64,000 nt of DNA from Malaya genurostris. Lineage: Eukaryota; Arthropoda; Insecta; Diptera; Culicidae. Location of the stretch: contig NC_080571.1 of assembly GCF_030247185.1 (NCBI RefSeq), forward strand, positions 33,902,753 through 33,966,752, in the 5' to 3' direction. Below, piece by piece: positions 33,292-45,244 of this stretch. Made by a program: the position numbers and the translations under genes. The stretch's first letter is position 1. Each line of letters begins with the position of its first letter. The notes beneath the pieces are model-generated. The model made no database searches and had not been told where the DNA came from. It saw only the letters and a list, made by a program, of their open reading frames with translations.

Positions 33292-34524
33292 TTATATGCC
33301 TGTTTTCCAGATGTTTCTTAAACTCGCAAAGACAGCCCTTGCCTTCTTGATCCTTGCACCTACATCAATCTTGGTACCGCCGTCTGACGCCATTTGGCTG
33401 CCAAGATATTGGAAGCTTTCAACATTCTCCACTGATTGCCCTGCTACTGTAAAGGTGGAAGGGGTCACCGTGTTCACATCCAACGATTTGGTTTTGTTGA
33501 CATTGATTGCTAAGCCTGCCGATGAGGAGCGTTCGACAAGGTCGTCAAGCTTACTCTGCATGTCAGAGCGCCATTGAGCTAGGAGTACAACATCATCAGC
33601 CAATTCGAGGTCGTTCAGGTGCTCCATAGTTATGGGATGCCATAGCAGCCCACGGTTTGGTTCACGGTCAATCGCACCTACCAGGATCTCGTCGATTACG
33701 ACGAGGAACAGTAGCGGTGATAGAATATATCCTTGCCTCACGCCAGCTACGACCCGGATGGGTTCAAACAAGACCCCGTTGTGCAGAACTCTGCATGAGA
33801 AAGCCTCGTACTGCGCTTCGATGAGGGCGATGATTTTCTCAGGAACTCCCTTGCGTCTCAGGGCGTCCCACATATTTTCGTGATTGAGACGGTCGAAAGC
33901 TTTTTCGAAGTCAATGAAAACCAAATAAAGGGACTCTTGGAATTCATTGACTTGCTCCAGGATGATACGGAGCGTGACAATATGGTCCGCACAGGATCTT
34001 CCGGCACGGAATCCAGCCTGCTGTCGTCGGAGAGTCGCATCGATCTTCTCCTGGATCCGGGATAGGAACACTTTGCATAGAACTTTTATAGCGGTACACA
34101 GCAACATAAAGCCTCGCCAATTATCGCATATAGTCAGGTCGCCCTTTTTGAGCACCTTTACTAAGATAGCCTGCATCCAGTCGACCGGAAAAGTTGCGGT
34201 GTCCCAGATATTACGAAATAAATTGTGCAACAGTTGAGCGGATGTCATGGGGTCTGCTTTGAGCATCTCGGCTGATATGCGATCGACCCCTGGGGCTTTG
34301 TTCGATTTCATGCTTTGAATGGCCGTTTGTATCTCCAGCAATGACGGAGCCTCGGTATTCACGCGTGTGATACGCCTGACCCTAGGCGGGTCATGCCGAG
34401 GTGATGGTGGCCAGGCTGGCTCTTGGAAAAGTTGTTCGAAGTGCTCGAACCAGCGTTTAAGTTGATCAGTTGGGTCGGTTAGCAGTTGACCAATCGCGTC
34501 TTTCACAGGCATTGTCGCATTCAT
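33292..34524 (-). pseudogene. Reverse transcriptase domain of the second retrotransposon
   Basis: 410 residues, separated from the endonuclease frame by a frameshift or deletion near 34530. RT motifs in order: MKSNKAPGVDRISAEMLKA, LKKGDLTICDNWRGFMLLC, AGFRAGRSCADHIVTLR, FIDFEKAFDRLNH, GVRQGYILSPLLFLVVID and LELADDVVLLA (catalytic LADD), then YLGSQMASDGG. All core palm residues are visible. The frame ends inside the thumb because of another shift. Confidence 0.88.
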
Positions 34525-34554
34525 CTTCGCCCCACTTAGGCGTCGTGAGATATC

Positions 34555-35721
34555 TTAGAGGAGACGAATGTCCCCGGTTGCAGCGGCCTTCTCTCCTTTG
34601 TCGGCGAGGGAGTCCGCCCACGCTCGCTTGTCCCGTCTACATGAGCGTTTTACTTCCTTCTCCAGAGCCGAGTGTCGTTGACGGGCCGAATATATGGCTC
34701 CTCGGGTTTTGGATCGCTGTATTGCGGCTTTGGCTCCACTTCGCTCCTCTATTTTCGTCCAGGTCTCATCAGTGATCCATTGCTTTCTCTGGGTGCGCAG
34801 TTCACCCAGATTATTCTTGCTGGTGACGATGAAGGCATTCTTGATGGCAGTCCATTGGTTTTCCACGTTGCCACCTTCCGGAATGTCTGCAGTACGAGTC
34901 TGCAGTTTCACAGTGAAGGACATTTTCACTGTGGTATCATCCAGTCGGCGTGTGTTAAACCGCCGTCCAACTCTCTCCTCTTGTCGACGAATACGCGCAA
35001 CACGCAGGCGTATTTCGCCGAGGATGAGGTGGTGGTCAGACGCGATATCGGCACTAAATTTATTCCGCACATCAAGAAGGCTCCGTTTCCACTTTCGGCT
35101 GATGCAGATGTGGTCAATTTGACTTTCGGTAAAGCCGTCACGGGAAACCGGTCGATGGGGGAAGAGCGATCCCCCGATCACCATGTCGTTATTGCCACAG
35201 AATTCTGCAAACAGCTCTCCGTTTTCGTTCATTTCCCTGGGACCATGGCGCCCCATAGTACGCTCATAGTTCGAGTTATCGGATCCGATCTTCGCGTTGA
35301 AGTCGCCCATACAGATCATGATGTCGACCTTCGGAATTCTATCTACGGTGGCATTGAGTTGACTGTAGAAGTTCTCTTTGTCTTGCAGGTCGGCAGCATC
35401 GGTTGGCGCGTAAGTTTGGATTATAGTGAGGTTTCGAACCCTTGTTCTGAACCAGGCAACGATTATCCTTTCACTTATAGGCTCCCACTTCATAAGAGCA
35501 GAGTGTGCCTGGGCGCTCAGTAGGAAGCCAACTCCACGATGCCGGGGAGCGTGTTCACCTCGTAGGCCAGAGTATAGCAGAATTTGTCCCGATGGTATTC
35601 TGTGTTCTCCAAAGTTCGGCCAACGGACTTCACTGAGTCCTAGGATCTCAAGTTTCATTCGATGCGCCTCGTTTGCAAGTTGTGCCAGTTTCCTCGCTGG
35701 GCTAGGGTTAAAACGTTCCAT
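34555..35721 (-). pseudogene. APE-type endonuclease domain of the second retrotransposon
   Basis: 388 residues, starting in a frame that lacks the expected opening (RIGTWNV is in another frame just upstream, near 35710-35745), so there is a frameshift at the very start. Motifs: LEILGLSEVRWPNFGEHR, YAPTDAADLQDKENFYSQL, MICMGDFNAKIGSDNSNYE, GGSLFPHRP, SQIDHICIS and SADIASDHHLILGEIRL. The Asp/His pair near SDHH completes the endonuclease active site. The long plus-strand frame 34672-35523 is its antisense shadow. Confidence 0.87.
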
Positions 35722-36042
35722 GTTCCTATTCGTGTCCGTTGTTTCATGCTAAATGTCGTTGCCGTTAAATCCGTCCGTAATCTTTCATTATCGGAACAAA
35801 GTTTAAGTTTCGGGAACAGTAGGTTGTTGGCCCAAGGTTCCCTATCCTTCGGGACGGGGCTGCCATCTTAGGTATAGCTTCCGGGGAAAAGCATTTCTTA
35901 TTCAGCCGCTGACGCTGTTTGAGCCGCACCTCCTTGATGAACAGACCCTCGGTCAGTGGCGTCAGATTTGTTTAGAGTCCCACACCACATCGGGACTGGG
36001 CTAATGCGCTTCGAGCGGCTTCGTAGCCGAGCTGAGCAAAAA

Positions 36043-36090
<48 letters not shown>
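36043..36090. repeat. (TC)n microsatellite
   Basis: About 24 TC units with one TT interruption. Confidence 0.95.
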
Positions 36091-36092
<2 letters not shown>

Positions 36093-36199
36093 CAATAGTG
36101 AAGAAAAGCTACAAAACCGGAATTCACTTCGATTTCGATTCGATTAACCGTTACTGAACGGTTAAATCGATTTTCACGAATCATGATTTAAAATAAAGC

Positions 36200-36520
36200 T
36201 ATCAGTGTCTTAAACCACACTGTGCAATTTCATCCAGATCCGACTTCCGGTTCCGAAATTATAGAGCAATGAGTATCAAAACTATCAAACTGTCATACAA
36301 AATGAAGCAAAATCGGTACGCATCGGTACGGTACGGAAGAAGAAAATGCCACCGCCTAGCACACAGCGTGCTTTGTTCATGATGGTAGTTTTTACCAAAG
36401 AAAGTCTTTGATTTTATTCTAGTTTGAAAAAAAATCTTGTAAGAAAAAAATCTTGTCAGAACATAAGTTATATGAGAAAGGCATCATTACACCACTAGGT
36501 GAATTAAAAAAGGTTTTTTT
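36200..36520. repeat. Dispersed repeat modules
   Basis: CTTCCGGTTCCGAAATTATAG and, at the right end, an inverted CACCTAGTGG module (AGAAAGGCATCATTACACCA, 36476-36495). Same family as at 3610-4760. Confidence 0.55.
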
Positions 36521-39404
36521 TCTCTCCTAAAAGTGCAATGCAATGTATGAACAGTATATTTCACCAAAATTGGAAATGGTGTTTTTTGTAAATCGACATG
36601 AAATTTTAAAATTGATTTTTTCCAGTCTGGGACATACCTTGAAATTTTTTCGGCAGTTTTTTTTTGAAAATTTGACTTTTTGAGGAATACTACTAGCACA
36701 ACGCATTTTTATGAGATTCGGATAACCTTCAAACATTATAACGGTTCCAATTCTAATTCGCAGTTGTACACCAGTCTATCCAGGCAAATTGCGGTTTTCA
36801 CTTCACACGTACATCCAATACTCCATCGATTCGCACAGCAGGGAAAATCATATGCAGTTACTAAAAACGCGTTTATGGCGTCGATAACGAGCAAGTAATA
36901 AACTTTATTATCATGTCGACATTTGTTGGCGTGCATTGTCAGTCAGCAATCGTAACCGGCATGATGCTACACCGACACTGAACAGGCTTGAGCAAAATAA
37001 GCACGAGCAACAATCGCATCCTGATCTGGGATCTCGAATACATTGTTGAATTACGACCTTCCGAAATGGGCCGGCTGCCATTGTTTTGCTGTCTCATGTC
37101 ATTCCGTGTGTCTTCAGCGGAACACAATGCTATCATTCCTGACAGCAATTCGGGATTAAAGGTAGAAGTTTAGATAAACTCGTGCACGAAATGAGCAAAT
37201 TTATTTCCCCCGAATCCGAGAACGGCCGGCGTAAGCTGCTCGGGTGGCCCGAGCGGACGCGGGTCCCATAAATCTTCTCAACCTCCGGAGGATTGCTTTT
37301 CGGTGTATAGGCAAATCTGCAGGTTGTAAAATTTAATCAAATACCTATCTGGGATCTTCCTCGACGGTTATGGCGTCTGTGATAGATGGCATCCGGTGAC
37401 CCGAAATTCTACTTTCCACCGAAACCAAACCGAAGGCTCTCATGATTTCCAAGGGTGGTTGGGAAAATTGTCAAGCAAATGGAAAGTTCTCCACTAATGA
37501 TGATTCGACGAAATGTTCGGTGAGGTTAAGTTTACGGGTACGGCTTCTTCTTTTAGCCGGTTAAACCTGCAGGCGTCCCGAAAAACATCCTTTCCCGTGT
37601 TCCACTTGGAGCTTGGAGATCGAACAGCGTAACAGAAAATCATGGGGGAAAAGTTTTCTGTCTGACATCATATCTCGCGTTGTGCGACTACAGCAGCAAT
37701 AGTTGTAGTACTTTTTTTTGTGCGCTCTTGTTTTCGAAAGCGATGTTCTAGCGAAAGAGAAAAAAACGAATTTTTTCGTTGTTATTCTTCAATGCATTGT
37801 TGGACAGTTTTTCTCACGGTTGTTTTTTTTTTGTGATTTTCCTCTCGCATCATATGGTGGACTGTTTCATCTTTCACTTATCGCAATTTATTGATTTAGA
37901 AGTTGATCGGAAAAGTTTTGCAATAAAACCGAAGCGCACACATACAACCGGAAGGAACGAGCAGTATTTTTCATTAAATTCTATGACTGCTAGGCATGCG
38001 GAAAGGTTAACGAAAAACTAAAATTGACATTTGTGTCATGGGTGGAAAATATAACGGACCTGGTCAGCAGACTCCCAAAAGTTCGATTCGTTTTCCTTAT
38101 AAACAATTTTGGGTTTGATGAAGTAATCACGTTTCAGTTGACATTTTGTTTTCTGGCATAATAAAACCGATACAATGTTCTCATCCAGTATCCGGATATG
38201 ACATTCACTCTTCCCGGAAAAAAGGGGTCGAATATGAACTGTGGGTCGCACCGTTGGGCTGGTTTTGTAGCATAGTTCACACCACGTGTATTAGCCGTCC
38301 GGTCGATGCGTCGGGGTTATCTCGGGTGGCAACATAAATTTAATTTTGGGCTGTAATTTGTTATCGTATTCTTTTGTGACTGAAAACCCAAATTTTTAGG
38401 TGCAATAAACCAAACTTTTGCAAGATAAAGTACGCGTATTCGGGACCTGTTGTTTGTGGATATGATGTATTTCTGGTCCGATACAGCAGACCATCGAACG
38501 ATGGTGGTAGTTTTACGGTCGATCAGTTGTTGGCTGAATGATTTTAGGATAATAAATTCTCGTGAATGGCTTTAGCAGCAAAGTAGCTTCCGCTAACCGA
38601 AAACTACTGGAGATCAGAAATGGCGATATTCTGATTAACGAGCTAACTCAGATTGGCAACATTATGGGTGTTTATGATTTATTCAGGATGTTGAAAATAA
38701 ATAATTGTCCATCCATTATAAGAGATATCGTATAGATACTCTGCAGTTATTTATACAGTGCTTTGTCAACAATCAGAAAGTATGAAAAAAATAAAGAAAC
38801 AGAATTATTCAATCGCAACAATAGGCATTCTTTTCTCACGTTTTGTTTTTTTTTTGTTGAAAAAATAATTAAAATGAAGTTTCAACGGCAGATCCCCTAG
38901 AGCTGTTATGTACTGAAAAGTTGAAGACGAAACATAGAGAAGAAATTTACTTCGAATCCCAACCAATTGAGCTTGCATTCGTTTAGTTGTGCATTGATTG
39001 GATTTTTCAACCTTCTTTCCTAGGATAAATATCAGTTACGTCAGCTGTCTTCATTAACTTTTTCTTTCAATTCTTATCGTTTTTGAAGACTTTCTTCTTT
39101 TTTCGAATTTTGCGATTTACCTCCCTCGGTACAAACACAGCATCGTTGGCTTCGTAACACTACATCACTGGTTTCGCGTAACGGCATGATGCCAAAATCG
39201 TCCAAAACAAAGTGTCGCCTTCATGGGATCGGAGGAAGGGCAACAGGCTCAGTGTATTGGAGGTCCCAGTGAAAGTTTTTTCATCATAACATTTTTCAAT
39301 GAATTTTTAAAATTTTCAAATGCCCCTAAAATATATTTTAATAACAAAAACACATACAAAATGCAAATTTTTCTATCACAAACTAAAACGGTTTACGGTA
39401 ACAA
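36521..39404. other. 2.9 kb with no recognisable gene or bounded repeat
   Basis: Mixed AT-rich and moderately GC-rich sequence (the latter about 37200-37620). This is one of the longest stretches free of identifiable transposons, so it may be unique intergenic DNA or hold regulatory sequence. Confidence 0.45.
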
Positions 39405-39600
39405 ATTTGTAAAAAAGTCGAGTGCGTAATGTCAGAGACATAACTGGAGGACGTGAGTTCGAACAAAACAAACATACTTCTTTCGCACCTCCAAATATCA
39501 ATAATCGTTTATATTAGTTTATTGATTGTGTGAATTGTACAACTTTTACTGCATTGCTTCTCAAATTTTAAAGGAGCATCTACATTAAAGTATGACTGAA
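39405..39600. repeat. Dispersed repeat X, copy 1
   Basis: GTAATGTCAGAGACATAACTGGA, GATTGTGTGAATTGTACAA and GCATCTACATTAAAGTA match, in the same order, the block at 44785-44950. An inverted related piece is at 60345-60375. Confidence 0.6.
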
Positions 39601-39623
39601 ACTGAATTCGAAATATGGGACTA

Positions 39624-40909
39624 AGGAGTGTATCGAAAATAAGCTATCTATATAAATTTGTGTTGTACGCATGTGTTTGTGATGGTTTTTTATGCTCAGA
39701 TCACAGCATGTTGTGCGTTTGACTGTCAGCTTTCGTTTGTTTACTTGTTTGTGCGGTTGAAATTCTTCGTTTTCAAAATGTTGCGTATTGCAAAGGAGGT
39801 GAATATTAAGGTTCTGGACACATGGCTTAGTCAGAAGGGTATTACCATGCGCAAATTGGCGAAGCGGTTTGGAATTCATCATGGCAGTGTTAAAACCATC
39901 ATTAATAAGTTTGGGGAACACTTTGCTTCGAATAAGCTACCAGGAAGAGGCCCGGTTCTTCCAACCCGAAACCGGACCAGAAAGTGGTATCTCTAATCGT
40001 GAAGAACAAATCAATATCAACACGTGATTTGGCCAAAAAGCAGGAACGAGTGTCGGAATGATCCAGCGTAGCAAGAGGCGAAATCACCTGAAGACCTACA
40101 AGAAGCAGAAAATCTCGAAACAAAGTGTAGAACAGAAGAAGTGAGCAGCAACAAGGGCCCGGAAATTGTATTCGCGTCTTTTGCCCGGATGTCCGGATTC
40201 ATGTGTTTTGATGGGCGATGAGACTTATTTATGTAAAGGACTCAAAAACCCTTCCAGGTCCGCAATACTTTACTGTTGTAGTTGGGGAGGATGTGAGCGG
40301 ACAGGTCGATTCAAGTGGAGAAATTCGGTCGAAAGGTAATGGTATGGCAAGCAATATGTTCCTGTGGTTTGAAGTCAACTATTTTTTACACTACCGGAAC
40401 TTAAAATGCAGAAATCTATCGATCGGAGTGTCTCCAGAAGAGATAACTGCCTTTATACGAGAAGCATAGTATACCTCCACTGTTTTGGCCGGATTTAGCG
40501 TCGGCTCACTATACCAAAACCACTCTCAATTGGCTTGCGGAAAAGGATATAAATTTCGTTGAGAAAAATATCAATCCACCAAATTGCCCTCAGCTTCGAA
40601 GGTTACTGGGCAATCGTGAAGAGGGTCTTAAAGGAGACTGGTAAAGCAGTTGGGAATATGCAGGAGTTAGAAAAAATGAGTTCAAGCGTCCAAAAAAATG
40701 CGATGCTACACTTGTCCGGAACTTGATGAAGAGCATTCGATCAAAAGCTCGAAAATTCGCGAAGGAACAACTTAAATTTTATCCGGTTTTCATTATGTTC
40801 AAGTTTAACCTCGTACAATAAAGGATCAATTTTTAGTTTGAATAAAATATCGTTTTTTATCATAATTTAAATGAAAAATTTTTGGATAGCTTATTTTTGA
40901 TACACTACT
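39624..40909 (+). mobile_element. DD37E-type Tc1/mariner element (ITmD37E-like), copy 1
   Basis: Ends AGGAGTGTATCGAAAATAAG and its near inverse (CTTATTTTTGATACACTACT) are flanked by TA (39622-39623, 40910-40911). The transposase begins at 39778 (MLRIAKEVNIKVLDTWLSQ), with HTH text GITMRKLAKRFGIHHGSV, then LMGDETYL (first Asp), PDLASAHYTKTTLNW (second Asp) and NINPPNCPQLR. The following codons with the catalytic Glu are removed by an 8-base deletion relative to copy 2. Several other frameshifts. Spacing from the second Asp to where the Glu should lie is 37 residues, the signature of the mosquito ITmD37E group. Confidence 0.87.
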
Positions 40910-40914
40910 TAGCT

Positions 40915-41430
40915 TCGAATTCAGTTGCAGAATTCAAATTTGGTACCAAAATCCAGATCAAGAATCCAGTTCATTAATTTAGTTCTAGAATTCTGGAACT
41001 GAACTCATTTCCACAATTCATAATCCAATCAAATTTAATTCTAGAACTGAACACTGAACTCAAATTCCTAACTTGAGGCACTGAATCCTGTTCCAAAGTC
41101 TTGTCCTAGAACCCAAATTCCTGAATTTAATTCCAGCACGCTTAATATGAATAAGGATGAAGGACTCAGAAACTGGAATCAGAAGTTAAGGTCAGGTTCT
41201 GATGTCATTTTCAAAATTCTGGTCCAGATATAAAATGTTGTTCCAGAATTCAGAATTCATATCATGAATTTTGTTTCGGAATGAGAATCCTGGATACGAA
41301 TTCTGAACTCAAATTAAGGCACTAAATTTAGTTCCAAATTTAGTCAAGGAACCAGTTCCAAAAATCTTGTTTCAGAATCTAGAATTAGGAATCAGTTTCA
41401 GAGTCTAAGTTTTCTCGTAGTTTCCTAAAG
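40915..41430. repeat. Degenerate low-complexity repeat (CAGTTCCAGAATTC-like words)
   Basis: Loosely repeated words such as AGTTCCAGAATT, CTGGAACTGAACTCA and GAATCAGTTCCA with irregular spacing. An ancient, eroded short-period tandem repeat. No coding. Confidence 0.6.
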
Positions 41431-42778
41431 TTTGAGAAAACTAAGTTTTAGACTTAGTCGTGGAGGCCATCAACTCGAAAAAGCTGGCCATTTCATAATG
41501 AGGCACAAAAAATATTACTACAGACCATTAAATTTTGCAGAGCCCTCCAATAAATCTTTTAGAGGGGTGAAAAGTCCTTGCCCCTCCATAGTTGCCTCCT
41601 CTGCCGCTCAGCAACCCCTTGAGGTACCAAACCCCTAAATGAATACTATGAAGTGTGTATGTCTTGAAGTCGTAAATTCGTTTTCGTCTGAGATGTCTGC
41701 ATAGACATTGAACTCAGCTGACGATTTTCAAAAAGCGTTTTTTCAACGTCTGGCATGGTATTAGTGGTACAAAATTAGTTGCTGATGAGTCGAAGATGAA
41801 ATGTAAAACAAATAAAAAATTCAACAGATTTTCGAAAAAAGATATGTAGAAACTAGAAAATTTAGTTTTTGAAATTCAAATGTTCCTAAGTTTAAATAAC
41901 TATCGTCCTGAGTGTGTTTCATCGCTCATCCATTACAGTTTCGAAAGTTATCACCCACTAGAAAAGAGAAACCACTTTGGGAATAGGTGATGTAAAGGAA
42001 TAGCTTGAATTTTTCAATTTAATGTTCATCAGATCGACGGATTCGCATAATGGCACAGCACCGCGCAATGTCAAGACGAAAAGAAAAAATGCAATTTAAA
42101 AACATGCTCAACCTACTGAAATAACCAATCTAAACCGAATTCAAATATTTGCATCCGTGTAGAAAAACAAAATGTTATTGTTTCCGGAGGAAATTGGAAC
42201 TACGGATACGGATTTCAGTTGGCTGTTCTCTTTCACGGTCGCTTCCGGTATGTTTTAGGCAACGTACACCCAAACAACAGCAATAACAACCGGGTAATGA
42301 TTGCGGAGTATAAATATTTCCTTGCGATGACTGGCATATTCCGACCCGGAACCGAGAAAAACAACTTGTGAGTGGGAAAATGAAGTGGGGTGCAAAATGA
42401 AACAAAAAAAAAAGAACATACCATCGGAGATGATACAGTAATTCAGCTAAATTCGTTATTCATGGGCGTACGTCCTGAAAATATCAATTTGCACCAGAAA
42501 GAGTTTGAACTGAGTTACTTAGCATAAATAACCATATTTTTTTTCTATCGAAACGATAAGGAGGTATTTTCGGATCATACTAGGGTTTATACCTACTATT
42601 GGGCGGAGCGCGTAGGTTGCTGACGTAGGATAATACGATTCAAACCGACGGATTTCCCACTCACCAACCATCAAAGAGAAGATCTTCTCGAATGAAATGT
42701 ACGTGATATGGATTCGTTTTATACTTGACCTTTGCAAGATTGATTTCACAGATAGATTGGTAACTTTTTTTGTTTTTC
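41431..42778. other. Intergenic, no feature recognised
   Basis: Downstream flank of the glycine-rich protein gene. Nothing supported. Confidence 0.4.
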
Positions 42779-42784
42779 TTTATT
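42779..42784 (-). terminator. Polyadenylation signal of the glycine-rich protein gene
   Basis: AATAAA on the minus strand, 57 bp past the stop codon. Confidence 0.65.
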
Positions 42785-42840
42785 TTTAACATTCTCACAG
42801 CAACAAATAAATAAAACCGCACAACACTTACACAATAAGT

Positions 42841-43233
42841 TCAACCGAAAAAACCATAACTCGAACCGTAGCCATATTCATAACCACCACCATACGCTCC
42901 GTATGGCACTCCAAACCCTCCCCCGTACGGTCCGAATCCTCCCCCGTACGGTCCGAATCCTCCGCCGTACGGTCCATAAGGCCCGAATCCTCCGTAATGA
43001 GGAGGATAGCCTCCACCATAGCCACCAAATCCTCCACCAATCAGTCCAACACCGATTCCGATGCCTCCGAATCCCAGATGACGCTTGCTGCGTGCAGGCT
43101 CCTCGACCGCTGTTTCGCTTTTATTCTCAATTGGCACTTCCGGGTCAACGATTACGGCATCCTGCACAGGTGCTGAATGCACGACCCCCAGCACGGAGAG
43201 CAGCAGCACCAGCAGCTTTACAACGTGATACAT
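42841..43233 (-). CDS. Secreted glycine/tyrosine-rich protein with dibasic processing site
   Basis: Single-exon frame of 130 residues. The N-terminus is a clear signal peptide (MYHVVKLLVLLLSVLGVVHS, then APVQD). An acidic propeptide-like stretch (VDPEVPIENKSETAVEEPA) ends in the furin-type site RSKR, after which the mature part starts HLGFGGIGIGVG. The rest is Gly/Tyr/Pro-rich with three or more GFGPYGG repeats and a YGYGSSYGFFG end. At DNA level the repeats are near-identical, so repeat number may vary. A TATA box lies about 80 bp upstream and AATAAA downstream, both in range. Such proteins include cuticular, eggshell-like and antimicrobial glycine-rich peptides; I cannot choose among them. 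The signal-pro-RSKR-mature layout most resembles a processed secreted peptide. Confidence 0.85.
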   Translation of the reverse strand: MYHVVKLLVLLLSVLGVVHSAPVQDAVIVDPEVPIENKSETAVEEPARSKRHLGFGGIGIGVGLIGGGFGGYGGGYPPHYGGFGPYGPYGGGFGPYGGGFGPYGGGFGVPYGAYGGGYEYGYGSSYGFFG

Positions 43234-43310
43234 TTCGTCGGATAAATATGATCCACGCGGCGTTGTATGTCACAAAAGAATACATCCTAACCGGACAGAT
43301 TTCCGTTCTC

Positions 43311-43317
43311 TTATATA
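43311..43317 (-). promoter_or_regulatory. TATA box of the glycine-rich protein gene
   Basis: TATATAA on the minus strand, about 80 bp upstream of the ATG at 43233. Confidence 0.6.
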
Positions 43318-43320
43318 GAA

Positions 43321-44006
43321 TCAACTGAAGTCGCAAGAAGATCTCATCTTCCAAAAAAACAACAACGTTTTAATTTGCATAAAACGGGCCGGACTGGCTC
43401 ACACCTTACATTTCTTTTCGTAAAGTTTGGCAAAAGAACAAAGCCCGTCAACTTGAAATCGAAATGAAGCGTGTGTAGCTTTTGAAAAAAAAAACCGGTT
43501 CCGAACAGTACGAGAATTCCCGCTAACATTATGGCTTCTGACTGACTGAGTTCAACGTAAACAACGCAGTCCGAATTTGATTGAGAGTTCTTCCGCACCG
43601 GTGACCGGTTTATGGCAAATATTGTGAAATTCCCACCGTGCATCGATTTCCGCATAGCCGCCGTGCGTGGGCCGTCGAAATGAACCGAAGAAGTTCCATG
43701 AATGGCAACAGAGAATCCTCGGAAGGGAATTGTTTTCTTAGTGCTAAAATCTGGTGAGTTACTCGCTTCTCGTGCGTTTCGCAATTTACTCAGCTGATCT
43801 CATCAATCTTTCGGAATGTACGTACATTAAATATTTGAAAAAATTCGCCAATGAGCGGTTTATGAGCTAAGACCAATTTAGATTCTAGAAGAGGAAACTG
43901 AAAACGATAAATCTTTGGATGTTTCGAAATATCTTTCAAATTGTTCCGAGCCAAGATTTCAATACTCAACTGAGTTTGTTATCATAACTTTTTTGTTTTC
44001 ATCATA
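43321..44006. other. Upstream region of the glycine-rich gene, no other feature
   Basis: The minus-strand frame 43784-43344 lacks any motif and is not called. Confidence 0.4.
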
Positions 44007-44015
44007 TCTGATGAG

Positions 44016-44196
44016 CGTTGGCGGCTCAATTCATAGGGCACTGGCCTTACAAACCAGTTGTTGTTTGTTCGAGCCCCCCGAGCAGTAAGGATTCTTAGTG
44101 TCAGTAGAATCGCAATGCAATGAATCGGCTGCGAAATCTGTTGAAACAGAAGGTCATATTTTCCACAAAAGGAATGTAATACCAAGGGTTTGTTTT
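44016..44196 (+). mobile_element. tRNA-derived SINE, second copy
   Basis: Same family as 13551-13755: anticodon arm CTGGC-CTTACAA-ACCAG, B box GTTCGAGCCCC, GGATTCTTAGTGTCAGTAG and GGAATGTAATACCAAGGG. The target duplication TCTGATGAG is at 44007-44015 and 44197-44205. Confidence 0.87.
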
Positions 44197-44384
44197 TCTG
44201 ATGAGAATTGGGAGGTTAATTGTAAAAAAGAAATATAAAAAATAAAGATTTGTTTTCACCATTTAATATGTTTTGCTACTACACTGATTTTCTGACAATC
44301 TATGCTGAGCCGAGTTTTATAACCTGACAGATAAATATGTAGGTTGTTATTTATGTCCCACTGTCAAATTAAGTCGTTAAAAAT

Positions 44385-44720
44385 AAGACTGCCGTTTGGT
44401 GCAAAGAAATACTGGAAAAATTCAATCGTTGTGCTTCAAATTTGGTGTATAACATCTACACAGGTGACGAAACATGGATTTACCAAAACAGTAGTCGACT
44501 GTATGGGTGTTAGACGCAATGGACAAAAAAGCCAATTAACAAGCAAAATATCGCGAACACACGACGCTTAGCAAGAAAGTACAGAATTCGACCAGGGGAT
44601 AACGTAATTGTCGAACGAATCACACACGCTAAAGGAGATTCCAGATTCAGCACAAAACCTTACACGTTTCCGCCCGAGACGTTAGATAGGATATGGCACC
44701 TAGTGAAATACCCTTACAGG
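44385..44720 (+). pseudogene. Mariner fragment fused to a Ty3/gypsy-like integrase tail
   Basis: The first part (44395-44500) reads CKEILEKFNRCASNLVYNI then YTGDETWIY, the mariner segment around the first catalytic Asp. The second part (about 44545-44690) reads NIANTRRLARKYRIRPGDNV, IVERITHAKG and FSTKPYTF, which resembles the C-terminal domain of gypsy integrases (RxGDxV...PYxV). There is a frame change between them. Both are short relics; the integrase call is tentative. Confidence 0.5.
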
Positions 44721-44784
44721 ATCACAAAAGTGGTGTAGAATTTGCGTCTGCTCAGCGGTTCAAATTGAATTCTAATTATTAAAA

Positions 44785-44950
44785 AAAAGCGGGTGGGTAA
44801 TGCCAGAGACATTACTGGATGTCGTGAATACGAAAAAACTAGCACGCTCCCATCACTTTTTAGATTTGATTGATTGTATAAATTGTGCAAGCTTTCCATT
44901 TTTTCACTAATAGAGTTTGAAGCGATGCACCTACATTAAAGTACAGATTA
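44785..44950. repeat. Dispersed repeat X, copy 2
   Basis: GGGTAATGCCAGAGACATTA, GATTGTATAAATTGTGCAA and GCACCTACATTAAAGTA correspond to 39418-39594. Confidence 0.6.
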
Positions 44951-45174
44951 GTTACATTAAACAGCTACTATTCTACAACTATATATTCCAAACTTGAAAC
45001 AATTCCTTTATAATTTCCCAATATAGGAGGCTAGGTACGACAAATTTGTAGCTTATTTTTATTGAAGCTATGAAGTTCGAAGATATCTGATTCTTCTCGA
45101 AATTCCAGTACGAGACAATTGCAATGGCCTGGTCTGAAATGTATCGACGATCTTCGGTATGCAAGAGTCATTTT

Positions 45175-45208
45175 AATAATAATAATAATGATAATAATAA
45201 TAATAATA
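45175..45208. repeat. (AAT)n microsatellite
   Basis: About 11 units with one interruption (ATG). Confidence 0.9.
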
Positions 45209-45244
45209 CAGATTAATCTGTACATATATGTATGTATAAATAAA

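Larger units (their letters stand above)
32806..36000 (-). mobile_element. Second non-LTR retrotransposon (APE + RT) with ACTT-repeat 3' tail
   Basis: Runs right to left. The 3' end is a short tail that reads AAGTAAGTAAGTAAG on the minus strand (32808-32823), preceded by a 3' UTR containing CCCCACTCGGGGTGCGTAGG. The coding part is in two frames, 35721-34555 and 34524-33292, plus decayed RT tail (SVENTQRLQVFINRCL) down to about 33150. The 5' UTR appears to reach about 36000. The 3' simple-repeat tail and single ORF suit RTE-like or related clades. Confidence 0.85.

Noticed and set aside
34672..35523. 283-codon plus-strand frame
   Set aside because: Antisense to the endonuclease domain of the retrotransposon, which has clear motifs on the minus strand.
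42903..43328. 141-codon plus-strand frame
   Set aside because: Antisense shadow of the glycine-rich gene; Arg/Pro-rich because of the GGN repeats on the other strand.
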